Of a DNA stretch of 64,000 nucleotides, positions 1-8,954 are shown piece after piece. Below the pieces are notes generated by a model that had not been told where the DNA came from, did not search any database, and saw only the letters and a program-made list of their open reading frames with translations. This DNA comes from Tubulanus polymorphus (taxonomy: Eukaryota > Nemertea > Palaeonemertea > Tubulaniformes > Tubulanidae): NCBI RefSeq assembly GCF_964204645.1, contig NC_134027.1:12202485-12266484 (forward strand), in the 5' to 3' direction. The position numbers and the translations under genes are program-made. The stretch's first letter is position 1. Every line of letters starts with the position of its first letter.

Positions 1-2
1 AA

Positions 3-695
3 GAATTAGATAATAATATTAATTTATCAAAGTTTTATAAAATTTGCAATGAATTTAATATAGATATAAATAATTCTGATTTTAGAACAAAAATTGGAAC
101 AATGAGATCACTTCCTTGCCCTAAAAAGATTGCAGAATATTGTGCACTTCCCATACCATCTAATAGCTTTTATAATATCTATAATAATAAATTAGGTTAT
201 GGTAAAATAGAAACTAAGGATTTAGAAACATTAAATTTCAATAAATTACCGAAATTTTATGATCATTTAAAACAAGAAAACAATAATGGTTGGGTTTATT
301 TTATTTTAGAAAATAGTGAAGGATTTACAAAATCAGGTATAGAAAGAATAAATCAATCAATTAGAACTTATTTGATATGTATTCTAGGTGCACAAGTTGA
401 AACAAGATCCCCAATAATTGGAAATTTGAATACATCATTCGATACACAAAAACAATTTAAAGTTTTATTTGAAGATTCCATTCATAATGATAAAAATAGA
501 TCGATTCCAGAAAACATTGTAAGATATCAAAATTATTTAGATAAATCACATATTAGATTAAATTATTGTATAGGCCCTAATCTATTAATTATTTCTAATG
601 ATTTAGTATTGAAGATGGGAAATATAATTGGTTATAATAATCTAATTAGATCATCAGAAGATGGTGCCGTACGGCACCCACACGGTGATATATAA
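3..695 (+). CDS. Polinton hypothetical protein, 5' partial and 3' truncated
   Basis: The reading frame is already open at the first bases of the window, so the gene starts upstream and the ATG at 102 is probably internal. The visible product is about 230 residues, Asn/Ile/Lys-rich, with no domain I recognise. Its position in front of the other virion-type genes suggests a structural or membrane protein. The frame ends in GAVRHPHGDI-stop, encoded by a 29-bp palindromic insert at 663-691. Directly after the insert another frame (692-820) stays open for about 42 codons and ends in a hydrophobic stretch containing IGIVIGG, a likely C-terminal membrane anchor. Because 29 is not a multiple of three, the insert explains why the anchor is out of frame. 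Confidence 0.6.
   Translation, partial: ELDNNINLSKFYKICNEFNIDINNSDFRTKIGTMRSLPCPKKIAEYCALPIPSNSFYNIYNNKLGYGKIETKDLETLNFNKLPKFYDHLKQENNNGWVYFILENSEGFTKSGIERINQSIRTYLICILGAQVETRSPIIGNLNTSFDTQKQFKVLFEDSIHNDKNRSIPENIVRYQNYLDKSHIRLNYCIGPNLLIISNDLVLKMGNIIGYNNLIRSSEDGAVRHPHGDI
663..691 (+). repeat. 29-bp GC-rich palindromic insert, copy 1
   Basis: The first 16 bases, GGTGCCGTACGGCACC, are a perfect palindrome; a second small stem CACC/GGTG follows, and the unit ends in GATAT. It is GC-rich inside very AT-rich DNA and recurs at 4169-4197 with two C/T differences. Here it shifts the reading frame of the host gene. Confidence 0.75.
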
Positions 696-836
696 AAACT
701 GATAATATTCAACATGAAATAATTAAACTAAATGATGATAATAAATCCCATGAAAATACTAAATTAGCTATAACCTGTATAGGAATTGTTATAGGAGGAA
801 TATTATATTTTAAATTTTAATTTTTTTATTATGTAA

Positions 837-2309
837 ATGGCAGAAGGTGGAGAAGATATTCCATTGGATGACATGGGAAATAATAATGAAGGATATATTG
901 ATGATGATTATAATGATGCAGGTGCTAATCTTAATGAAACTAATATTGATAATGATGATGAATCAGCATATAATTCTAATTTAGCAGATAGTGGTTCTAA
1001 AGTCCCATCAACAGAAGAAAATGATAGAAGAATTAGATCGAGAATACCTACTGAAAATTTAAACCCAGGTTTAGAAAGAGAAAATTTAGAAAATTATGAA
1101 TTTATGTATGAATTTCAACATGTATTTAAAGAATCTGGATATAATATAAATGATAGAGGCGCTAGACTTTTAGTACAAGAATTAAAGTTTTTAGATGGTG
1201 AATATTATTATCGTTTGAAAGATGATTATTATATTGATATCTCTTATAAAAAACAAAAAAAAATATTAGCAGAATCAACTTTGCTTAAGTCTGACTCATT
1301 ACTATCTAGAATTAAAATAATAAGAAATAGTAATGAAATAGAAGATGTAACACAAGAAGAAATTATTAAAAATGAAAGAGTATTTAAACAAAGAATCAAT
1401 AAATTAGTTGAAACAATCGATAATAATTTAGAACCAGAAACAAGTTCTGAACAGAATATAACTTCCAAAAATAGTAAACTTAAATCAAATAAAATTCCAA
1501 TTGAAAAACTTTTACCGAATGGATTACTTGATGCAACAGATCAAGAATTAGAAGATTTAGATATATTTTCTGATAAAGCAATTAGAGAAATTATTAGTAT
1601 AAGACATACATCTGATAAAATTGCGCATGATAAAAGTATAAGAGATTTTAAAATTAGAACTTTAGAAAAAGAATTAACTGATAAAAATAAAGAAATAGAA
1701 CAATTAAAGTCTGATTTAGATCATCAATTACTTGATGAAATAGAATATAGGCAAAAAGAATTACGTTTAGAAAAAGAAAAAGATGATTTAGAATATAACA
1801 TAGAATTACAAAAAGAAGAAATTAAATTATTATTAAAATCATATGATTATAATATTAATAGATTAAAAGATGTTTTTAAAAGATATCTAATAAAACCAGA
1901 TTCTAAAATATCATTGAAAGATAGAATAAAATTATTATTTAAGTTTGAAGGAATAACAATTCTTTCAATTCTAACAGCTGTAACTATGTTATTTACAACA
2001 ATAGGTTTAGCTATATCAAATGCTTTGAAATCTACTCCTACTCCCAATAAACCAGATAAACCCCCGAATGATAATAATTCTATACAAGATAAAGTTAAAG
2101 ATGGTTTAAAGAAATTTGCAAAATATTTATGGGAACTATCTAAAAAATCTGCTGCAGCATTGCCAGGAGTTATTGCATCAATTGTTGGTTTTATATTGAA
2201 ATCTGCAGGAAACATTCTTAACTTTGCTGCTGAACATATTATTTTATTTTTAATTACAGTTGTAAGTGCTATTATTTTTGGGTTAGTAAACATGATAAAA
2301 AATAAATAA
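837..2309 (+). CDS. Polinton coiled-coil membrane protein
   Basis: This 490-residue product has three zones. The N-terminal ~70 residues are strongly acidic (EGGEDIPLDDM, NDDE). The central part (about 130-350) is rich in Lys/Glu with long heptad-like stretches such as RTLEKELTDKNKEIEQLKSD, so a coiled coil is likely. The C-terminal 120 residues carry two hydrophobic zones: one around FEGITILSILTAVTMLF and one containing LPGVIASIVGFILK followed by ILFLITVVSAIIFGL. Large coiled-coil proteins with this kind of C-terminus occur beside Polinton capsid genes, so a virion or membrane-associated role is plausible, but I cannot name a family. The frame is intact. The start at 837 lies shortly after the preceding reading frame, and the capsid gene begins 20 bp after the stop, typical of tightly packed Polinton genes. 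Confidence 0.65.
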   Translation: MAEGGEDIPLDDMGNNNEGYIDDDYNDAGANLNETNIDNDDESAYNSNLADSGSKVPSTEENDRRIRSRIPTENLNPGLERENLENYEFMYEFQHVFKESGYNINDRGARLLVQELKFLDGEYYYRLKDDYYIDISYKKQKKILAESTLLKSDSLLSRIKIIRNSNEIEDVTQEEIIKNERVFKQRINKLVETIDNNLEPETSSEQNITSKNSKLKSNKIPIEKLLPNGLLDATDQELEDLDIFSDKAIREIISIRHTSDKIAHDKSIRDFKIRTLEKELTDKNKEIEQLKSDLDHQLLDEIEYRQKELRLEKEKDDLEYNIELQKEEIKLLLKSYDYNINRLKDVFKRYLIKPDSKISLKDRIKLLFKFEGITILSILTAVTMLFTTIGLAISNALKSTPTPNKPDKPPNDNNSIQDKVKDGLKKFAKYLWELSKKSAAALPGVIASIVGFILKSAGNILNFAAEHIILFLITVVSAIIFGLVNMIKNK

Positions 2310-2329
2310 TTAATTTTTTTGTTAAATAA

Positions 2330-3551
2330 ATGAGTGGGAGTTATATAAGTCCTTCTAAGATTTCTAGAATATCTAATGCTATTAAAGCAGAAAGATCACA
2401 TCATATAATTACTCATAACCCTTCTAATATTAATCCCGATGAAACTTTATACGTTAGAATCCCTCGATCAACACAAAATTTATTTATCAGCCGATATAAA
2501 AGTAATCGGTAATAATAATAATTATGTTGTTGATAATGTTGGAAGATATTTGATTAAAAAATTAACTATAAAGATTGGTCCAGAAACAGTTTTCTCATTA
2601 GATGATTATAATTTATTTATGCATTATAAAGATTTATGGTTAACTAAAGAAAATAGAAATAATATATTTCAGGGTATTCAATCGGAAAACCATAATAAAT
2701 TAAGATCGGGAGCTAATGACGCAATAGTAACTCGTGCCACAGATAATTTGATAAAAAAGATTTATGGAAGCAAATATAAAATTCCATTAGACTTTGAATT
2801 GATAAATAACAACGCACCTTTATATAAATACGTAATTCAAGAAGATATTATATTTGAAATAACATTTGCTCCTGTAAATGAAATTGTATTATCTGGTGTT
2901 GTTAAAGATATGGGTTATAAATTATCGAATATATGTTTAGAATATGATACAGTAACTGATGAAAATATTTCAAGTATAATTCAAACTCAATACAATCAAG
3001 GATTTTCATTATTATATGATTATATTGATAAATTTAAAACCGTAACTATTAATGCAAATGATGAAATAATTAATGAGAATATTAACTTCCCAAGAAGATC
3101 TATTAAAGGTATATTAATATTTTTTACAATTGCAACATATACTAATGGCGCAATAAATGTTGATAATTATTATAATCCTGAAATAACAAAAGTAGAAATA
3201 ACTATCGAAGGAATAGCAAATAAAATATTTTGTCAAGGAATGAGAATGATAGATCAATGGCCAGAAATTAGAAAGAATTTTATGAATGAAAAAGTAAAAT
3301 CATCTGAAAATTGTAATATTAATCAAATTGATTATTATACCGGCAATAAATATGCATTATGGTTAGATTTTAGAACAACAGAGGATAATTCATTACATGG
3401 TTCTGGAAAAAAACTACAGAACACTAAAGATGGAATACAATTATTCATGACAAAGAATAAAGGAATCAAAAATTTTAAAATGCACATTTATATTATATCT
3501 GACGCGCAATTAAATATTGTAAATTCACAATTAGATAGTGTTATGTATTAA
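2330..3551 (+). pseudogene. Polinton major capsid protein-like gene, frameshifted
   Basis: The C-terminal third contains the LWLDFR, LHGSG and ISDAQLNI blocks that I associate with Polinton/adintovirus double-jelly-roll capsid proteins. The length (about 400 codons) and the position between structural genes fit. The N-terminal part starts at 2330 and includes LYVRIP, a motif seen near the start of these proteins, but it lies in a different frame from the main body, which is open from before 2439 to 3551. The frame change falls between about 2463 and 2480, so the gene needs a one-base-type frameshift to be read through. Everything downstream of the shift is uninterrupted. This is either a recent inactivating indel or a sequencing error. 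Confidence 0.7.
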
Positions 3552-3763
3552 AATTTTAACTTTGATAAAAATATATATAATAAATGGAAGGAGGTAAAGT
3601 ATATAAACATATTCCATACATCGATACACATGAAAATAATGATGGTGGATATAATGTAATACCTCGTAATATAGCTTTGATATTTGATCCTATTTTCAAA
3701 ATTTATAAAACTAAACTAATAGAAATCGATAATAATAAAAGTGGTGTTGTTGATAATTTAAGT

Positions 3764-3835
3764 AATGTAATACCTATTACATCTAATAATGTAATACCTT
3801 CTACATCTAATAATGTAATACCTTCTACATCTAAT
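3764..3835 (+). repeat. Three tandem 24-bp coding repeats
   Basis: Units at 3764-3787, 3788-3811 and 3812-3835 each encode NVIP(I/S)TSN. The array keeps the frame and ends two codons before the internal TAA of the zinc-finger gene. Confidence 0.85.
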
Positions 3836-4168
3836 AATTAAATAATATTAAATAGAAATTATTGTGATTATTGTAAAGGTGAATTTTCAAACGCTCCATC
3901 AAATTGGAATAAACATATGAATACAAGGGTACATATTACTAATGTTATAAAACGTGTTGGTTTAAGCGAATTTATAGAACACCCATTTAGATATGTTACA
4001 AAGTTTGTTTCAAATCAAAAAGTAAATGGTAAAGAATTATATGAGGATTTATTATTAGCAACACCTAATAAAGATGAATTAGATTTAACCGATGCTAATA
4101 AAATATTAGGATCAAACACTGTAAATGAAATATTAGGAGCAAACACTAATAAAGATGATAATGAAAAT

Positions 4169-4197
4169 GGTGCCGTATGGCACCCACATGGTGATAT
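4169..4197 (+). repeat. 29-bp GC-rich palindromic insert, copy 2
   Basis: This is the same unit as at 663-691 with two C-to-T differences (GCCGTAT, CACATGG), so the 16-bp palindrome has one mismatch. It is read in the same phase as copy 1, giving GAVWHPHGDI, and here the host frame remains open on both sides. Confidence 0.75.
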
Positions 4198-4372
4198 AGT
4201 TACAGATATTGATATTAAAGATTATGTGGACACACTTTTGGTGAAAGATAAAGAAGAAACTTTTGATGATGCGGTAGAAAGGATGAATAAGTATAACAAT
4301 AAAACAACTATTGATGATGATACGGTAGAGAGTTTGAATAAATTGTTAGGGTCTGATAGTGAAAGTGATTAA

Positions 4373-4783
4373 GATATTAATTATATTTAATTCAAATAAT
4401 AATATTAGTTGAAAATTGTATAAAATAATAGAAAATAAAAAGGGGGTTTTAAGTATTTAAGGTATTTAAGGTATCTGATACATATCTAATACATATCTAA
4501 TACATATTATTTGAAAATACCTTGAATTATATTTCTTTTTTAAATTTATGTTGAAACCTCAGTAATAATAAATAACCTTTATTATTTTCAAACTTATTCA
4601 TATATTAGTTGAAATAATAAAAATAAATTGGTTGAAAATTGTATAAATAATATTTATTTTAAAAAAGGGGGTTTTTTAGTATTTAAGGTATCTAATAGGG
4701 TATCAGGTATTAGGGTATCAGGTATTAGGGTATCAGGTATTGGGGTATCTAATAGGGTATCTAATACATAGGTATATAAATAG
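4373..4783. repeat. Convergent intergenic region with short tandem repeats
   Basis: This gap separates the converging plus and minus Polinton genes. It holds two related blocks, each beginning AAGGGGGTTTT then AGTATTTAAGG, followed by short units such as CTAATACATAT and AGGGTATCAGGTATT in near-tandem array (about 4440-4520 and 4660-4770). No gene is visible. A shared 3' end or transcript-termination region is the natural expectation. Confidence 0.6.
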
Positions 4784-5320
4784 TTATTTTATAAATTTAT
4801 ATTCATATGGAAATTGTAATCTCAGTAATAATTTTGAACCTTTATTATTCTTTAATTTATTCATATATTCATCATATAATTCAGTAGGTATAATTTGATT
4901 TTCTTCCAATGATTGTTGCATAGATTTTCTATCTTTATTGTAGAATAAAACTAGAAATCTTATATTCTCCCTAAAGTCTTTAACAATTGAATTATATTTT
5001 TGATTTAAAACCCATGTTGTTATCCCGAAATGTCTTCCAGAGAAAGCTAGATAACATAACTCACTTTCTCTAACTTTTGAATCATGTAAATTTGCGCAAT
5101 CATCTACAATGAATAATGTATTTCATCCTTTATAAGTATCAACTATATCTCTATTATATGTTTTATTCATTTCATAAGTAGGACAAAATAATATTATATT
5201 ATCAAAATGATTCTTATAAATAGTTTCTAACAAATCTAATATGAAATGTGTTTTACCACAATTGGTTACACCAGTAACTAACATATTATGCGGTTCAAAT
5301 ATAAATAAATCTTTATTCAT
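4784..5320 (-). pseudogene. Polinton packaging ATPase (A32/FtsK-like) with in-frame TGA
   Basis: The 178-codon frame begins with a short leader and a Walker A loop GVTNCGKT (residues 17-24). After a single TGA at 5123-5125 the same frame continues with a Walker B-like LFIVDD, an FSGRHFG motif and a further ~100 residues to a stop at 4784. These features match the viral DNA-packaging ATPases of Polintons and relatives, which pump DNA into capsids. The internal stop lies between Walker A and Walker B, so the encoded product is inactive unless the TGA is read through. The start codon overlaps the end of the integrase gene by 8 bp, indicating a compact minus-strand gene series. Confidence 0.75.
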
Positions 5321-6398
5321 TTATTCTTTTAATTTTACTAGATAAAATCCATTCATTAGATTTATCATCATATCCTTTATATTTCACCAAAGAATATTTT
5401 TTTCCTTTAAGAGTTTTTGTTTTCAATACTTTTTCTATTTTGTATTCTATTTCATCTGGATTTGGTACAAGTGATAATTCTTGTTCATAGAAATAACCTA
5501 ATATTTCTTCATCTTTTAGATCTTCTAATTTATAAACAAATGGTTTAGTTAATATTATCTTTTTAATCTTAAATATTTCTTCTGTAAAATTTGGAGTATA
5601 ACCTTTATAAAAGGTTTTTCTATATTTAGATATTCTAACGTGTTGTCCAATTTTAAATTTAGGTTCACCGAAATCATGTGTAACAAATGCTCCATATAAA
5701 TTATTCCATACTATTTCCGAATTATCTTCTTTTCTAGCTTGTATAGGTTTCATATTTATAGAACTATGTTTAGAATTATTATAACCTTTCACTAAATCAT
5801 CTAATATATCGATATATTTGTATGTTTCGTTAGCAGTAAAATATTTCCACATTCTAGCTTTCAATGTTTTATTAAATCTTTCTATAATAGATGCTTTTTT
5901 ATCTGAGTGTGTTGAAAAATAATCTACATCGTTATCAGATAATAGTTTTTTGAAATGTTTGTTATAGAATTCCTTACCTTCATCAAATTGTATCTTATCT
6001 GGAATAGCTTCTTTAAATATAGATTTAAAAGCATTTGTCACTTCTATACCAGTTTTATTTTTGATTGGAATTGACCATGCGTATCTACTGAATATGTCTA
6101 TAACATTTAATATCCAGAAATATCCTTTGTTGTATTCTTCTAAGTTCTTCATGTCAATTAAATCTGCTTGCCATTGTTGATCGATATATGAAACCATAAC
6201 TTTTCTTGTTAAATAAGTTTTATCCATTTTCTTGTGGATTTGATATGTTGGTTGATTTTGTAACCATGATTTTAATTCACTATATTTTATATCACTATTA
6301 TCAGATTTAATTTTATTCCATAATTCTGAAACGTTAGAATATGATACTTCACTTTCTGGGTTATGATATAACTCTCTTAAATATTGTTCTTTTTTCAT
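5313..6398 (-). CDS. Polinton integrase with C-terminal chromodomain
   Basis: The intact 361-residue frame encodes a retroviral-type (rve) integrase that would join element ends to the genome. The catalytic acidic residues are visible: Asp79 in QWQADL, Asp139 in IQFDEGKEF and Glu173 in IIERFNK, spaced as D-D(~35)-E. A C-terminal chromodomain spans roughly residues 316-356 (EYKIEKVL ... LVKYKGYDDKSNEWI), as in many Polinton and chromovirus integrases, and could guide insertion by histone binding. The N-terminal 60 residues are a helical linker without a clear HHCC finger. This is the best-preserved gene of the Polinton segment. It lies 6 bp from the upstream small gene and overlaps the ATPase start. 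Confidence 0.9.
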   Translation of the reverse strand: MKKEQYLRELYHNPESEVSYSNVSELWNKIKSDNSDIKYSELKSWLQNQPTYQIHKKMDKTYLTRKVMVSYIDQQWQADLIDMKNLEEYNKGYFWILNVIDIFSRYAWSIPIKNKTGIEVTNAFKSIFKEAIPDKIQFDEGKEFYNKHFKKLLSDNDVDYFSTHSDKKASIIERFNKTLKARMWKYFTANETYKYIDILDDLVKGYNNSKHSSINMKPIQARKEDNSEIVWNNLYGAFVTHDFGEPKFKIGQHVRISKYRKTFYKGYTPNFTEEIFKIKKIILTKPFVYKLEDLKDEEILGYFYEQELSLVPNPDEIEYKIEKVLKTKTLKGKKYSLVKYKGYDDKSNEWILSSKIKRINE

Positions 6399-6404
6399 CT
6401 TATT

Positions 6405-6887
6405 TTAATCCATTAATAATAATTTAGATTTAGTTTCAATGGCTTTATGATTTGACTTATTTTCTGGTATAATAGGTTTATTGTCTGTACACGGATAACT
6501 AAGTTTCCGATTATAATTGGAATCATCTTTATCATCAGATTTGAATTTTGATTTATATATTACACCGGATAATATAATAACTGTTACTAATCCAATTGTA
6601 ATATATAAGTAATTATTTCTTCCACTATTAGAAGAATCAGATGGATTATCATTCGAATCAATATCAGATAATTTCTGTGATTCATTTATATCAGTTAATT
6701 TCTTTTTCTTAGCTTTTTTTAATTCTGAAGATCTTTTACCTAATTCTCTTACCCATATAATTTGTTTCTCTATATCAGTTAATTTCTTTTTCTTAGTTTT
6801 TTTTAATTCTGAAGATCTTTTACCTAATTCTCTTGCCCATTTAATTTGTTTCTCGGATCTAGCCTTTTTCTTAACTCCATCACTCAT
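6405..6887 (-). CDS. Polinton small basic membrane protein with internal duplication
   Basis: The 160-residue product begins with two near-identical lysine-rich units of about 30 residues, each containing ARELGKRSSELKK or VRELGKRSSELKK followed by KKKKLTDI. A Ser/Asp-rich linker and a single hydrophobic span (YITIGLVTVIILSGVIY, about residues 95-111) follow. A short polar tail ends the protein. The basic head suggests DNA or membrane-surface binding and the helix suggests a single-pass membrane protein, but no family is recognised. The start overlaps the end of the upstream gene by 8 bp. Confidence 0.55.
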   Translation of the reverse strand: MSDGVKKKARSEKQIKWARELGKRSSELKKTKKKKLTDIEKQIIWVRELGKRSSELKKAKKKKLTDINESQKLSDIDSNDNPSDSSNSGRNNYLYITIGLVTVIILSGVIYKSKFKSDDKDDSNYNRKLSYPCTDNKPIIPENKSNHKAIETKSKLLLMD

Positions 6888-7482
6888 TTATTTTAGTTAA
6901 TTTTTGTTCTGATTCATTTTCTGTTTCGACGTTTGGTTGTAGTACATCTGTTTCGTTCTTACCTGATTTATATTCCATAGGTTTGATGTTCGAAAATGTT
7001 ATGACACCAGTAGAAATTAATGTCATAACCGATCCTAATTGAAATGAAGCATAACCAACCCATTTTTGTAATTCAGTCATAACTAAGTAGTCATTTTTTA
7101 AATCACTATATAATTTATTTTCATCATCAATTGGTATTAACTGGTTACATAACTTAGAATAACATTTGACAATACCATCTGAAATAGAATCATTTATTCT
7201 AGCTAATCTAGCTTCTTCATAAATCTTAAAATATTTTATTACTTTATCTGGTTTCATAGAGTCTAGTTCTTGAAAAGTAATGATTCTATTTAAAAACTCA
7301 TTAGTTTTTCCACCGGCAATCAATAGTTCTAGATGATGCTTACAATACAAATAGTATTCATAATCTATATTGTTATTAACTTGAATAGAATTAGAAACAA
7401 CTGTATCTTTATTATCACTAATACCCAAATCATCTAATGTCTTTTCAATATCAATACTATTCTTATTAGATTTCTTTGACAT
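6880..7482 (-). CDS. Polinton hypothetical protein, 200 aa
   Basis: This intact frame is the first of the minus-strand Polinton genes and reads away from the element end. The product is Lys/Asp/Asn-rich with a moderately hydrophobic segment near residues 140-165 (LGSVMTLISTGVITF) that may be one membrane helix. No motif I know. It overlaps the next gene by 8 bp, which supports both being real coding sequences. Confidence 0.55.
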   Translation of the reverse strand: MSKKSNKNSIDIEKTLDDLGISDNKDTVVSNSIQVNNNIDYEYYLYCKHHLELLIAGGKTNEFLNRIITFQELDSMKPDKVIKYFKIYEEARLARINDSISDGIVKCYSKLCNQLIPIDDENKLYSDLKNDYLVMTELQKWVGYASFQLGSVMTLISTGVITFSNIKPMEYKSGKNETDVLQPNVETENESEQKLTKINE

Positions 7483-7582
7483 TTATATTAGAGAAAAAAG
7501 CGAAAAAAATATAATAAGTATTCTTCAAATGATACTAGTATCTCTTTAGATTAATACTAGCTTAGTTAAAGGTAAAGAATTT

Positions 7583-7674
7583 TAGTATTAGTTATTGTTT
7601 TTTTAGTATTTTTTATTTGTGATATAAAGTATTCTTTTGAAAAGAAAATATTAAAAAAACAATAACTAATACTA
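7583..7674. repeat. 28-bp stem inverted repeat at the Polinton end
   Basis: Arms 7583-7610 and 7647-7674 are reverse complements with one mismatch (core TTAGTTATTGTTTTTTTA), with a 36-bp AT-rich loop that itself contains TTCTTTTGAAAAGAA. It sits about 100 bp upstream of the first minus-strand Polinton gene. It could be a terminal or replication-associated structure, but that is inference. Confidence 0.6.
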
Positions 7675-7740
7675 GCTAGTTGAAGATATGTAATTTTTAA
7701 TACTTTTTATTTGAATTAGGATTTAGATTATCTCACTACT

Positions 7741-8653
7741 ATTGTCTATCTATTAGGAGCAGTAACCATAACTGTCCAGATAAGTCATTTCGGATTCTCG
7801 ATAATAAATCCTAAAACTGAAAATAAATTCAAAGAAACGACTGGTGGAAATACTATTTCATGAACACATATATTTTATTCTACAATCATTATCGATTTCC
7901 ACATTCCAAGCCGCTCCAGAGAGGAGCGGTAAGGTATGCGTGGAATGCAGGAATCAATAAAATACAATACAACATCTGTCACTATGTGACATTAACAACA
8001 GCTTAATGACGCAATTGAAATTCCGACAAACGTAATGCATTGGAAGCCTATACAGTATGGCTAAACTGCCACAGTCTCATGAGTTGAAATATCCATTATT
8101 TCTGATTCCACATCCATCTATCTTCACTTTCTTGATTCAATGGTCTTCATTTTGTTATCTAAAAGATAAATATCTAACGTAGAATAAAACTAACTTGAAG
8201 TTGTAGTTGTAAAATATTAATTACAACACTTAAACATAGCCATTCGTGGCACATCTTACCAGGATAAGTTTTACATGTTTAACGTTTCCCGGCGCTTAAT
8301 AACAACAAAAACAGTACTTACATTTATAACTGTAAACTCCTAAAATTGTGTTTATAGAGAGAATATCCTATACGTTCCTATGCTTATGTGCTGCGCGTTT
8401 ATAACTGCCAGTTATTCACTAGCTAAACACTTTATTAAAATTGATTTTAGAAGTTCAATGATTTATATTATGCATTATTTCAATCACACTTTACTAACAC
8501 TTTTAATGTTTAAAAATCTAACTCACACAAATATTAATATTGAAATATTGTTGTAAATATATCTATATATCTATTCTATAAGAGCTCGTTAATTACTCGT
8601 TACTTATATATGTTATTCATTTAAATGTTATTCATATATATGAATATTTTAAG
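7741..8653. other. Host intergenic sequence, no gene seen
   Basis: Composition returns to the host level. The only structure I noted is a small GC stem CCGCTCC/GGAGCGG (7911-7929) enclosed by CATTCCA/TGGAATG (7902-7947). No coding potential is evident. Confidence 0.5.
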
Positions 8654-8842
8654 AGTAATAGGGATAATAGGCTTTCATATCAAAGGTCGAACGGGCGAGT
8701 GAGTAAAAAAATGAAAATAATAATAATTTACAATTGAATTAGGAGTGTGCGCGACCAATTCAACTGTAAATTATTATTATTTTCATTTTTTACGAGCTCG
8801 ACCGTTCGACCTTTGGTATGAAAGCCTATTATCCCTATTACT
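8654..8842. mobile_element. Palindromic MITE
   Basis: Two ~85-bp arms starting AGTAATAGGGATAATAGGC are near-perfect reverse complements around a short centre, so the unit is a 189-bp foldback element. No clear target duplication is seen. It encodes nothing. Confidence 0.65.
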
Positions 8843-8954
8843 TCTGCCTGACCTTCAGATGCTGAGCTTCGTCAATGGTTTCGTAATCCGCAAACGCCAG
8901 TATCAACTTCGGCCAGAGGCTCATATCTTAATTCTTATCGCCGGTCGGTCTACA

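Larger units (their letters stand above)
3584..4372 (+). pseudogene. Polinton C2H2 zinc-finger protein with internal stop
   Basis: Two open stretches in the same frame (3584-3838 and 3842-4372) are separated only by TAA at 3839-3841. The upstream part ends in three tandem 8-codon units. The downstream part begins with a C2H2-type finger (CDYCKGEF ... NKHMNTRVH) that precedes the first ATG at 3917, so the finger would be lost if translation restarted there. The C-terminal region is acidic (DDDTVESLNKLLGSDSESD) and includes a 29-bp palindromic insert at 4169-4197 that adds GAVWHPHGDI in frame. The single stop between repeat and finger suggests a nonsense mutation or replication slippage in one gene rather than two genes. 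Function unknown; nucleic-acid binding is inferred from the finger only. Confidence 0.6.
1..7740. mobile_element. Maverick/Polinton end segment, decaying
   Basis: The assignment rests on the gene set: a chromodomain retroviral-type integrase, an A32/FtsK-like packaging ATPase and a capsid-like protein, with plus-strand genes converging on minus-strand genes. The whole segment is much more AT-rich than the sequence to its right, and the base composition changes near 7,740, where I place the approximate edge. No DNA polymerase B or adenoviral-type protease gene is visible; these would be expected to the left of the window. The terminal inverted repeat cannot be confirmed because the partner end is missing. 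Several genes are broken, so this copy is a relic. Confidence 0.85.

Noticed and set aside
1244-2293. Minus-strand frames opposite the coiled-coil protein
   Set aside because: Shadows of a clear plus-strand gene.
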